Positions 36,098 through 46,983 of a stretch of 64,000 nt of DNA are shown piece after piece (position 1 is the stretch's first letter; the number at the start of each line of letters is the position of its first letter). The DNA comes from Symsagittifera roscoffensis (taxonomy: Eukaryota > Xenacoelomorpha > Acoela > Convolutidae): NCBI RefSeq assembly GCF_963678635.1, contig NC_087062.1, positions 65,594,647 to 65,658,646 of the forward strand, written 5' to 3'. Position numbers and translations under genes: made by a program. The notes below the pieces were generated by a model that worked only from the letters and a program-made list of their open reading frames with translations, was not told where the DNA came from and made no database searches.

Positions 36098-36242
36098 ATA
36101 ACGCAAGCTAATTGCTCCTATTGATCCGACTTTCGAAGAAAAAGAAAAATTTATGCTCAAATATATGTTGTTATTCAGACAAGTTTACTAAATTTTTGAC
36201 GGCAATTTTTCATTGCAATGAAAACCTGACGGCAAAACAGAA

Positions 36243-36630
36243 CGCTCGTATATCAGGGTGATTCGACTTCAACTTAAGGCGCAATGCTCCGACTGCATTT
36301 TAAGGCCAATTAAAAATTTTATTGATCTGACTAATTGACAAAACAGTAGAAATTTTTTTTTCAAATTTTTCTTAATTTTGTTCTCCCGCACGCTGTGCGA
36401 ATACACAAGTGTGGGTTTGGCGTCCTGTTTCGTTTCTAATATCACTAATTTGCAGATCTTAAATTAATTTTGAACGCATTCATTTTCTTCTTACGAGTGT
36501 TATAAGAAAGCAATATATCGCGCGTTGATTATCCCAAATTGGCCAATTACCATTTTTCAAACCCCCATACTTTTACAAAAAGTGATCACAGATAAAATAT
36601 CTTTTAAAACGTGAGCTCAAGACAATGTTT
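36243..36630 (+). mobile_element. Hairpin-ended dispersed element, copy G (right end missing)
   Basis: Starts GCTCGTATATCAGGGTGATT, then GCTCCGACTGCATTTTAAGG. The body has TATATCGCGCGTTGATTATC and CAAACCCCCATACTTTTAC. It fades after GAGCTCAAGACAATG. Confidence 0.6.
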
Positions 36631-38393
36631 TTCAGACGGTAAAAAAATATAAAATCGAAAAAATTTCTAACCTGTGATTATTTTTGTCAATCAACGATTA
36701 TTTCAATTTTCTTAATTTGAGTGATGAGGGGTCTTTAATTGCAGAGTGCTGATGGCAATTTTTTTTTGATTAAGAAACCATTCGAAATTGAAACGAGGTA
36801 AGTTGATAGGTCCAAATAAAACTCACCGAAAAAAAACACAGTGCTGACCTAAATTTTTGGGGCAAAATGAATAAATTTTGAAATTCAACGGGCATTTTTT
36901 ACGTGGATAGATTTTAAGCATAAAACGATGAAGACAATAGAAAATTGAATATAGAGCATTTTTTACACCAAAAACGGATCAGTCTTCAATTTTTTAGACA
37001 CGCAAAAATTATGCCAAAAATGCCTGTTCAATTTCTAATAAAACTATTTCAAAATGAGCATAGCAAACATTAAAAAACATATAAAATTGTTTAAAAAAAT
37101 ATTAGTGTTTTATATACTGAAAACGACATTTTTTGGTTCTCATTTATCAACTAAATATTTTATACAAACTTCAGTATAGCAGACCCTTCTTATTTTTTGT
37201 TGGACTACAAAAGAGGCGCATTTTAGATTTATTTCAGCAGCAGATAGTTTTGGCTTCCTTCTAGGTTGATTAAAAATTGATCTGAGCTTTGGAGATCTAA
37301 CATTAGACTTTGTTAGTTTTGCTTAAATTCTCAGCAAACTCCATCCTCAAATTTTTGTCTGAAATCAACCCAATTTCAAAAGGCAGGTCAATATTCAAGT
37401 TTCCTTCATTTTACAGGATAATTTAAATCGGCACTGTATATCATACTTGTTTTAACTAAGCGTCAGAAGGTAATTCTGTTTTTTAATTAAAAATTTCCTT
37501 CTCAAAAACTATTTGCAAAATCCTTAACATTCAAAATTTTGCCATGAAAACAAAAAACAAAAATTTGATTTTGAAAATTGTTTCCTTTTGAACTTAGCAT
37601 AGCATATGAGAAATTGTCAAACTGAATAATTCGTTTTTGACTTTTATGCCTCAGTTACTACTTCATATGCGTCACAGGCCATTCGCAATTTTCAGAGCTT
37701 TTACCTGTATGGTCAGTCTCACTACAATTATTTCCGAAACAGGCGCAAATTTTTCCATCGAATATGAACTTTTAAGTTGCTGTAAACCTAAAAATACTGA
37801 GAGCTTTCAGGATTTTCTATGAAAAAAATCAACTCACCTGAAAAACTTTGTTTTGTTTTATTAAAATTTCGCTTTAATATGCTCAGATTTTTTAAAGATT
37901 TTTTAAATTTCTTTTTATGATTAGTGAAAATGCCAAAATGGATCTAAAGTTTTTGTTCGAAATTTTCGATACCTTTCAAATTAGTTATCTAGAACAAATC
38001 TAGTTTATCAAGTCTACTGTCTACTAAACTAAATGTCACTGTGATTTGATTGACGAGACTCAAATATGGTGCCACTGAGTTCGTCAACATTAGTATTATG
38101 TAGTGTATGAAGTACAGAGACTTAAGAAAGCATATATTAATCTATTTATGATACCATCACTGTCTTGAAACCAATGGGTTGGATAAAATAAATACTTCTA
38201 GTTGAATCTGTGTCAACATAAGAGGCGATTCAGGTGTGCAGTCATCTCTAAAGCTGTCATTTTGATGATATCCAGCATAATAAAAATGTCTTCAAATTTT
38301 CAGATGGGAAACATACTCTCAGGATCGGAATTGAACGTATTCAGACATCAGAAAATCGCTTTGGCTCTTAAATGCACTTCAAGTTAAATTAAA
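36631..38393. other. AT-rich intergenic DNA, no gene seen
   Basis: Nothing recognisable. Confidence 0.45.
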
Positions 38394-38500
38394 CATGACT
38401 GCTCCTATCAGGGAAATTTCTGAATGATCCGACTGCCCCTTAAATCCCAAAGAAAAACATTACCTCCGCTCGCTATGTAAAATACAAAGTGATGCATTTA
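38394..38500 (+). mobile_element. Hairpin-ended dispersed element, left-end fragment J
   Basis: GACTGCTCCTATCAGGGAAA, then ATCCGACTGCCCCTTAAA and CGCTCGCTATGTAAAATACA, and then the similarity stops. Confidence 0.6.
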
Positions 38501-38550
38501 GTGCCTGCCAACCTATTCAAATTTCCAAATAGGTTGCCTCAAATCAAACT

Positions 38551-39128
38551 AGACTGCTCGTATCAGGGCGAAGCCCTAAAGGTTCCGACTGCCTTTTAAC
38601 GTCAATGGAGCAGTAATAACATGGAAAATTTAAATGTTAACAAGACTGCTCCTATCAGGGCAAAGCAAGACTGCTCGTATCAGGGTTAAGGTTTTTGGAG
38701 CAGTAATAGCCTAAAAAAATTAAATGTAATAAAATAAAATAAAAAATTTGAAATTTTTTATGAAAATCATTCCCCCACACGCCATATAAAAAACAAAAGG
38801 ATAGATTTCGCTCCTTGTAACAAATCAATTAAAGCAAATAAGCTTCTTTCAACCAGTTTGGAACGATTTCTAGGACGGATTAAATCTCCGCTTACGCGTT
38901 AATAGCGCGAATTATATCGCGCGTTAATTGTCCCAAATTGGCCAAAATGGCAGTCTTTAAACACCCATAATTTTACGAAAAATGATTACACGTGAAATAT
39001 CTTCTCAAATTTCAGCTCAGGACCACAATACCTTTTGAGTGATATGAAAAAATTCCGTCAAAAATGGCTAGTTAAAAAGTCGAAATTTGTCTGAAGAAAA
39101 AAAATCCCACCCTGAGCGCAAATATTCC
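38551..39128 (+). mobile_element. Hairpin-ended dispersed element, copy H (nested left ends)
   Basis: Left-end sequence occurs three times in about 110 bp (38551, ~38644 and ~38668), so partial copies are nested or slipped. The body is then complete through CACACGCCATATAAAAAACA and AATTATATCGCGCGTTAATT. It breaks at CGCAAATATTCC, where copy I begins with no spacer. Confidence 0.75.
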
Positions 39129-39624
39129 TGCTCGTATCAAGGCGAAGGCCTGAATGTTCCGACTGCCTTTTAAGGTTTATGGAGCAGGAAAAACGTTTAA
39201 AAATTAAGAGTAAAAAAAATGAATTTTTTTTTTCTAAAACTTGAAGTTTTTCAAGGAAATCATCCGCCCACATGTTATATTAAGTACAAAAGGATAAATT
39301 TTGCTCCTTGTAACAAATCAATCATGGCAAAAAAGCTTCTTTCAACCAATTTGGAACGATTTCTAAGACTGATTAACTTTTAAGAGTGATTAACTAAGAC
39401 TGGTTAATAGCGCGAAATATGCTCTCTAAAACCCCATGATTTTACAAAAAATAATCACAGGTGAAATATCTTTTCAAATTTGAGCTCATGACAACAATGG
39501 TTTTCGAATGATATCAAAAAATCCGTCAAAAGGGGCTAGTTAAAAAGTCGAAATTTGTCTGAAGAAAAACACCCATCCCGAGCACAAATATTCCGTTACT
39601 TTCGTATCGAAAGTCAAAACAACA
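39129..39624 (+). mobile_element. Hairpin-ended dispersed element, copy I
   Basis: Starts directly at TGCTCGTATCAAGGCGAAGG, joined to the truncated right end of copy H. It ends with TACTTTCGTATCGAAAGTCA. It is internally shortened around 39380-39420. Confidence 0.75.
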
Positions 39625-39629
39625 ATAAG

Positions 39630-39853
39630 AAAAAGTTTGAGCTGGATCGAATTGCCGTTGATAAAACTAACTATATCGCACGGCCATTGTCAAAGTTAAC
39701 CAAATTTGTAATTTACAAACTTCTCTTACTTTTTTGAACATGATCACAGGAAAAAAGCTCAGAGTTTTTATACGGTATAGAATTGCAATCAAAAACTTGC
39801 TAATTAAGTCGAAATTTGTCTGAAAAAACGCACCGAGCAAAAGTCGGAGCAAT
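39630..39853 (+). mobile_element. Hairpin-ended dispersed element, degraded right half K
   Basis: Weak but ordered matches: ACTATATCGCACGGCCATTG, GAACATGATCACAGG, AAGTCGAAATTTGTCTGAAA and AAGTCGGAGCAAT. Confidence 0.5.
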
Positions 39854-41412
39854 ATCATCCAAAACTATTCAACCAATTGCCCTTTTACAGGGGGAAGAAG
39901 AGTCATGAATTAAGGTCACAATTCCAAAGTTTTTTAAACTATTTTTAGTTGCCAAAATGTAAATACTAGGTTTATTTTTTTAAAAAATAAGACTCGGAAA
40001 CTAAGATCACAGTTTACACAAAAACGAAATTTGAAGTTCATTGGGGGAACTTAAAATCATTTATTGTCATAGAAACGGCTTTTTATGATTGTGAGGAAGC
40101 AAAAAGTATCTTCAAACAAATCTGCTCATCCAGGGGCCATTTTAGTCAGGGCGTGCTATGAGTTTAAGTGTACTAACCCTGTCATGTTTCTTGAAACATC
40201 ATCGTTGGCAAAATGTAGCTTTTAATTTGAAAGGAAGTGCAAAAAAAATTTCAACAATTCTACACAAAAGTTTCTTAAAAACTGTCCAAAAACAGCCTTT
40301 CTGGGAAATTTGTAGAGAAAATCTGTTGCGCTGCTTCATCAATTTTGAGCAAAATATGCATAATCTTTGGCTTTTTGGTCTCGAAAAACTCATAAAACCG
40401 TTCTTTTGTTTAAAAAAAAGCACGCTTCCCATTGAAAAAAAAATTCTTAGATAAGCCTCAAAAAAACTATAATCATTGTAGGGATATGCACGGTGTCACG
40501 TTAACTTTAGCGACTAAGCTTGAAGTTATCTTGATGCAACTTTGTTGCCATAGTCTGGCTTCTAAGCTTAACGAGAAAAAAAAAAATCAGAAGACAAAGA
40601 CAAAAGTTTGCACAAAAAATATTTGACGTTCACCGGAACACTTAACATCAGTTTTGAGAGATTTGTTATTTCGGTAAGAAGCGGAAGGTTTCTCTAAGTC
40701 AAGTTCGGATCAAAATGTAATTTATTTATTCATGAGCAATTTCAATGGGTGGTAGAGTCGCGATATTTGAGCAAAAAACCAAGAAAATTTTCTTGAAGCA
40801 ACTCTGTCACCAAATTGCAGCTATTAACTTTATTTCTAGAGAGCTCTGAAAACCGTTTTTTTTGGGAGAAATACGGTTCCCATTGTGAAAATTCTAGATC
40901 CTCCCCTGCTCTAATTAACTATTCCAAGAAAAGCATTTTCAAAAATTGGCACAGTGATTTGGCAACTTTTTTTGCTTTCATTTGGGAGTTAGCGAGTTAG
41001 CAGAACAGTGTTAGATTTATTTCAACTAACTAACTAATTCAATATGAAATGTTCAAGTTACCATCTGGGTTTTGAAGTTCGCTGCAACTAGATATATCCT
41101 CGTTTACCTAAAAGTGGCTTCGCCAATAAATAGATAAGGGTTTGTTTTGTGATTTGCTTAAGCGATGAACGCGTTATCGACCAAGCATTTATTTTCTTAA
41201 CTGGCTTGTTAATAAGTATTCATTCCAAATCCAAATCTTATACCAGCCCAAATTTGACGCAGTGAGCCATATTATAAAGATATAGCTTTACTCAAGCAGA
41301 TTTAACCAGAGTTTGATTTAGCTGGAATTAAATATTTATTTTCTCAAGTCCTCTGGTTTAAGAATCAAAACCAAATGTAAAGTTGGGGTTACAAAGACAA
41401 AACCAGGAAAAC
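39854..41412. other. AT-rich intergenic DNA, no supportable gene
   Basis: Open frames near 40158-40454 and 40815-41000 have no start context, motif or splice signals and look accidental. Confidence 0.45.
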
Positions 41413-41595
41413 ATGCCCAGCTCTCCAAATAACAACACGATAGGTAATCTCAGCCGGTTTCCAATTGATTCCAGTGCCGTTATTGGATTTAAAGCCCCTT
41501 CCTGTGGATTTAACATGTACCCGCTACCAGTGTTATCTGATATGATAGGCCCCGCTGACAACGTATTCAAATTCGAACTCAAGTACCAAAACTAA
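41413..41595 (+). CDS. Possible terminal exon or small gene, unknown
   Basis: A 60-codon ATG frame, MPSSPNNNTIGNLSRF through GFKAPSCGFNMYPLPVLSDM to a final FKFELKYQN, has balanced amino-acid use unlike the A/T-driven frames around it. A polyadenylation-type AATAAA follows the stop within about 30 bp, near 41623. No family is recognised and there is no signal peptide or membrane segment. The frame stays open a short way upstream of the ATG, so it may be the last exon of a longer gene or a retroposed piece. The antisense frame is also open but less protein-like. Confidence 0.3.
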   Translation: MPSSPNNNTIGNLSRFPIDSSAVIGFKAPSCGFNMYPLPVLSDMIGPADNVFKFELKYQN

Positions 41596-41719
41596 TGCTG
41601 GTCTATTCTAATGTGTAACCACTAAATAAAAATGGCTCCTCCAAAACGCCCAATTACGACAGCAAATTGACATACAATTAAGTGAAGTGAGCTGGTCAGT
41701 TTCCATAACGCTTTTTCAG

Positions 41720-41792
41720 CTGAAAGTGATGAAGGCATCGTAGACTTTGGCAGTACGGAGATTGATTGTTCTGATACGGTAAAAGTCAACAG
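41720..41792 (+). other. Possible small internal exon
   Basis: A 73-bp stretch is bounded by CGCTTTTTCAG on the left and CAACAG/GTAATT on the right, both good splice-site contexts. Read in the only open phase it gives ESDEGIVDFGSTEIDCSDTV. No partner exon could be joined in phase, so this is weak. Confidence 0.2.
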
Positions 41793-42058
41793 GTAATTTG
41801 ATAAAAACTAACAGTAAAATCATAACAGTGATGAAAATATAACGGAGCTACCTTAAATGAGGTCTGTTTCATTATACTGTTTTTGTTATACTGCTCAAAA
41901 TGATTGAATGTTATTACAAAATTTTTTATTTAAACTTTCTGCCACTCTTTTAATCAGACAAGCATCTTGATTTAATTTTTGACAAACGAACGAACATCCA
42001 TTTAGACTTTATAACAGAAAAGATCTGTGAAAACTCATTGTACTTGTTACTAGTACTC

Positions 42059-42205
42059 GATGCAACACAAAGGAGGAGAGGTTGTTGTGGTGAAAAATTA
42101 CGAGTTAGCGGAACTCAATTGTCAATTAATTGTCGAGGAGCAGGATCGTATTTTCAAAAAAATGTTCGAAAAAGTTCTCAATCTTTTTCTAGGTCGATCA
42201 AAATA
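42059..42205 (+). CDS. Possible 48-codon small ORF or exon, unknown
   Basis: The ATG frame reads MQHKGGEVVVVKNYELAELN, continues with EEQDRIFKKMFEKVLN and ends at LFLGRSK. It is amphipathic and charged, with ordinary codon use. CTTGTTACTAG just upstream could be an acceptor. Part of the DNA (TAGGTCGATCAAA) also occurs inverted in the element at 29606-30041, so it may instead be transposon-derived. Confidence 0.2.
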
Positions 42206-42299
42206 ATTGCGTTTTTTGGCGCGCGCTTCATCTCGAAATTGGTATCTAAAGGTATGCGAAGGCATCTATAACAGTTTGTGAGGTTGTCAGCCAAAATGT

Positions 42300-45200
42300 C
42301 TTAAAATAGTACTAAAGGGGGACTCTCTGGATCATCGAGGAGTCGAAACTTACCTTAAAACTTTTGCAAAGCCGCCATCGGTGCCGTGTGTACTATTTTC
42401 AAAAGGAAAGCGCTCACAAATTTCGTGATACAATATTTTCACAAAGATGTTTCAGAAGTTTCACTTAATAAAATCTTTTGTTTGCACATGTAAAACCTAA
42501 AAAACAATACCAATAGAAAAAAATTATCTGGCTGGAAAGCATTGTTTTTACGTAAGAACTAAGGATTTTTTTCGCCCGAAAAGTTCTAGGGGTAACCTAG
42601 ATCTCTGTTTCAGATAAAAAAAACTGAAAAAAGAAAATTATCAACCAAAGCTACATAATTTGTTTTATTGGAGCTTTTGGCAGTTCTATTGCCAATTTTT
42701 CCCGCTCCTCTTGAAACATTTTCTGGTTGATGTCCGGGGTATTGGGGCCATTCGAGAAGAGCAATGTTATTTTTTCGTAAAAATAATTTTCTCTTTATAA
42801 GACTCTTAATAAGACTCTTTTTGCTTTGTAAAAAAAATCGAATTTAAATTAGCTTTGAGTATAACTCATTTATCTACTTTCGTTACAATAAACGAGCTAT
42901 TTAAGAAAACTTTCTCATTTTAGATATTTTTTTTTCGATTAACAAAATATCTCTCGAGTCCCAGCGATATTCAGAAAAAAATCACGATAGCGTTTTGAGT
43001 ATTTATTCCAAGTCCAAATATTTTCATTTTCGAAAAAGTTAGGCTTTTAGGCTAAAGATATTGGCATTTGGATTACTTTTACGAGAAGTTCGGTTCGCGA
43101 CAACTGATAAGTCGTTTCCACGCTATCGCATTTTCATTTCGATTGAATGTATTCTTCTGTAGTACACTTCTTTTTGTAATTATGTAATTTGATCTCAATT
43201 TAACTCGGTCTCAAAAAAATTTGAGGTAATATAAAAAGTTTTGTATAAACAAACCTTACTTAGAGCTATATGAGTGATTTTTCTAGCCGTTTATGCAACT
43301 GATTTTTAGTTTTTGCAAGCAAAATTAATTGAAACTCGTTGAGAATTTTTTTTTGGATCTATCAAAGCAAACATAAAACAAGAATAGACGGTTACTGTGC
43401 AAGTAGCACAAAGATTAGTCATAAAAGATTACAACAAAAAAAATTTTTTTTTTCAACACTGCCGTTTTTAGGCGCAGTATGATGAAAGGATCTGAGCAAA
43501 ATAGCAGAATTAGGCAATTTTGTCAGTCATTGTAAAATATGCAAAATGAAAAAACAGTTTTTTCAAACAAATAACAAGAAAAACAAGAACAATAAAGAAA
43601 TAATTTTTTTTTAATTTTTGAAAACTTTTGTCACCTAATTTTTGAAGTTTTGGATTCCTGAGATGAAGCTAAAGGGTCCAAAAACTAGCTTCATTTGAAA
43701 AAAACTCAAATTTTCAAGGCTTAAAAAAGCATAAATAGGCTAATGCTCACTTGCTCAAAATTGGATAAAAACTAAAAAAGTTAACCTTATAACGTTTTTT
43801 GTACCTTGTGACTATGAGACTGTTTTATTCTGAGCCAATTCGAAAACTCGAGAATTAAATTTTGAGATTTTTGCTAGCGTCAAATAAAAGCAACAAAACT
43901 TAAATGGCCAGCTTTTCCCCCACATTTTACCTTATCCGGGTTTTTTAGCGAAGGAAGCATTCATCAGAGTTTATCTTGGAAACTTGAAAAAAAAAACTGT
44001 TTTTACCATGGTGGTCTATTGTATGTTTGAATTGATTTGTTAATTTCTGAAATTGATTTAGTTGAAAATTTATAAAAACTTATTTTTTCTACTTTTATTT
44101 TTTCAAATCTTCTCGCAAACGCAACGTAAAGTACAAAATTTTCTAATTTTTTTTATGCGTCATTTTGACTGTTCAAATTGATTTGAAAAAGGTTCTGTGA
44201 GGCAGTATTTTGCCGTTTAAACCATGTATTAAAATAATATTGGCAAGGTGCTCAATATTTATCCCAAAGCGGTCAAAATGTTAAAATTAAAACTCCATAA
44301 CTTTGTGGAAAAGAATGCTGTTGAAAATCGTTATAAATTGAGCTCGATTATAAAAAAAAACAATAAAAAATTTCAAAAAAATGAAGAAAAATTTTATTGT
44401 TTGTTTAATTTTACGAAATATCATTTTTTAAAGCTAAGTTTGTTCTTTTTTTTTAAGTGTTGCTTTTTTAAGGGCTATTGACTGAACAACAAACTACACA
44501 TAAAGGTGTAAGAATAGCAACTATTATGAATCAGTTTTAGTAAACTTCAATTGTAAGTACAGTCGTCATGGTGTTAATCATAATTTCCGTGTCCTTTAGT
44601 CTGAAAAAATAGATATAATCAGACCATTTTTTCATAATAAGTGGAATATGTTGATTCGAATGAAAATCATGACTGTAAGAGACAATACGAACTTTCATTC
44701 AGTTACCAAAAATTGGGCTGAGTTATCACTGAAAGAAAAATGAGAATAAATGAAAAATTGAGCTGCAAATGGTCAAGCTATTAACTTTTGCCAGAAAATT
44801 TTTTTTTTTAAATGTCGACTGCAAAAACTTAGAAAAACTGAAAGCGCTGTCCCTAAAAATCAAGTTCACGTTAGATTGTCTAAAGTATTCCGTAAATAAG
44901 AACACTGTTTGAGTTGATAAAAAAATTACGATTTCCGTGATTTGTTGTTTATTGCACTCCCGCTGTAGCATAGTTTAAATCTAAGTGCTAGAAACACACA
45001 TTTTCAAAAAAAATGACGGCATTTTTGGGCTCAGATTATTCTGCTAACAAGTTGTCACTTTTAATCAAAAATTTTAATAAAAAATAATTGATTGCTTAAT
45101 TAACCAGCCAGGGGCTCCGCCCTGAGGTTAATTGATTAAAATTAACTAAGCTATAGCTAATTTACAAGCGCTCACTTGGTAAATTAGAGCAGACGTGCGG

Positions 45201-46095
45201 TTTTAAGTAGCAATTATAAGATGGCTGGGCACTAAAACTACCGGATTCACCACAACACCACACAAAATCATCTTCAAAATCATCATATAGTCATCCAATC
45301 ATCCTATTACCTAATGAGCCGAAAATGGAAGTTTCAAAAAGCTAAAAAATGTAAACATCAGTAGATCAGTAGAGCAAAACTTATAAAATATTAGTTCTAG
45401 TAGTTCAAAAATGGCCTATTAGTTCAAAAACGTCAATTTTACAATTTTAAACAAACAATCACTTAAAAACAATTGAGTACATATTTAGTTTTCTTACTTG
45501 GCTCAAGAAGTTTATTCGAAATTAATTGAATTTAAGATCGAGCAGCTACCTAGACTTTCAGATTCACGTGAGTTCTCTCGTTTTTTTTGTTCAAAGCTTC
45601 GAAATTTTTTAGAGTAATTCTTCTTCGGTTCAAATCCATCTAAGCATTTGTGTTCTCATTTAAATATTTTGAATATTAAACAACGTTTTTGATGAGGTTT
45701 TCGAAAAATATTTTTTAGGTATATGCACTGAGCCTCGTTACAGTATTTGAAATTAGCCAACCTTGTGCAACCCTATCTATTTTCATTGCAGCTTAAAAAA
45801 TAAAAGGTCTTATTAAATTGTATAAAGATCAATTTTACAATTTCAAACAAACAATCACCTAAAAACAATTGAGTATCAAATCTTGCTTTCTCATCAGTTT
45901 GTTATTCATATATACATCAGTTCAGTGCCCTAAACTAAAAGTCCAAACACTCGCCTCGTAAAACAGATTAGGAACAGGGCCTTTAAATCACTAATGTTTT
46001 AATGCCATGAAAATTCATATATGAACGAAAATTGGCTAAAATGAACAACTTTCGGTTCCATCAAACCTTTTTAGTCCGGAAAAGGTTCAATTCAA
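42300..46095. other. AT-rich intergenic DNA with a repeat fragment
   Basis: No gene is seen. 43470-43800 resembles the second dispersed family (see 28663-29240). At 45105-45160 the hairpin-like CAGGGGCTCCGCCCTG lies between the inverted words TTAACC and GGTTAA. Confidence 0.45.
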
Positions 46096-46384
46096 ATGTC
46101 AGGACGGGCTCAAGAAAATACAAAGAGGCTGAAGTACCAGCAACAATTTGATGATGTCAAACATGCGAACTTTCACCCTCTAATTTTTAACTGCATGACA
46201 GGGGCAGAATCATCGTCCTTGCGGGTTATTGAAAAATTAGCTGATAAAATTAGCCAAAAATTGACAACAGCTACAGAGACGTCATCACAACCTTACGCTC
46301 GGAATCAGTCTTTGCACTGCTAGCAATCTCTCTGCTCTGCATACGCGAAACGCGTTCGCTTCCAAAACCACTCCATAGTTGTTG
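46096..46384 (+). pseudogene. C-terminal fragment of a LINE-type retrotransposon protein
   Basis: The first frame gives QQFDDVKHANFHPLIFNCMT, then a helix-rich LRVIEKLADKISQKL. After a one-base shift near 46277 a second frame continues with RDVITTLRSESVFALLAISL then LCIRETRSLP. Together these follow the order of a C-terminal segment common in invertebrate LINE-like reverse-transcriptase proteins: a VEHGTFTPLVF-like block, an amphipathic stretch, and ISFAxLRxxLLCIRGSR. Only the tail is present, as expected of 5'-truncated insertions, and the shift makes it non-functional. The match is from memory of the family pattern, not a search. Confidence 0.55.
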
Positions 46385-46983
46385 ATTTATTGCTAGGTAC
46401 CATAGTTGAGTAAGGGAGGTTTAATTGTTGAATAAAGTTCAATGAAAGTCTAACTTATTTTGATTGAGAAATCTCTTTGTTTTATATAAATTACATAGAT
46501 TAGTTTTTTATGCTTGGAAACTCTAACCAGCTTATGCATGGACAGTATTTACGCGGAACGGCGCTATTAAATTGACTTATCTCTTCCTATCAGCTCTTTT
46601 TCAATTCAAGCGTTAAATTTAGGAGGGGTGTCTATCAAATACTTGCGAGTCGCCTAGCATACGCAATCAAAATAGTTTTTCTTCATTTTGAATTTTAGTT
46701 GCAAAAAAATAATTTGGAAATTATTTGCAAAAATTTTAGTTGCAAAAATTTTAGTTTGGAAATAACAAATAATTAAGTCGCAATTTCATTTGCGTTAATA
46801 GCCACATGCTAAGCTGTAGGCATGCAAATATGCCGGTCCCCAATTTATGCTCGAAAAAATATTGTGAAGTATAATACTTTTGACCCAACAAGCTTTTAGT
46901 CATAGACAAGACAGTTGTACAAATAATTGTAGGGACGGACATTTTTGTTTTCTCGACATAGTTTCGTTTCTTTAAATTTCAGC
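46385..46983. other. AT-rich spacer downstream of the cysteine-rich gene
   Basis: No gene is seen and no clear polyadenylation signal for the minus-strand gene. Confidence 0.4.

Noticed and set aside
19345-39853. Helitron identity for the hairpin-ended family
   Set aside because: A hairpin near an end fits, but no CTRR terminus or 5' TC start was found, and both ends carry hairpins.
40158-40454. 98-codon plus-strand frame
   Set aside because: Open on both strands, with AT-driven composition and no splice or polyadenylation context.
45627-45637. GGTTCAAATCC, a perfect tRNA B-box word
   Set aside because: No A-box at the right distance and no cloverleaf arms around it.
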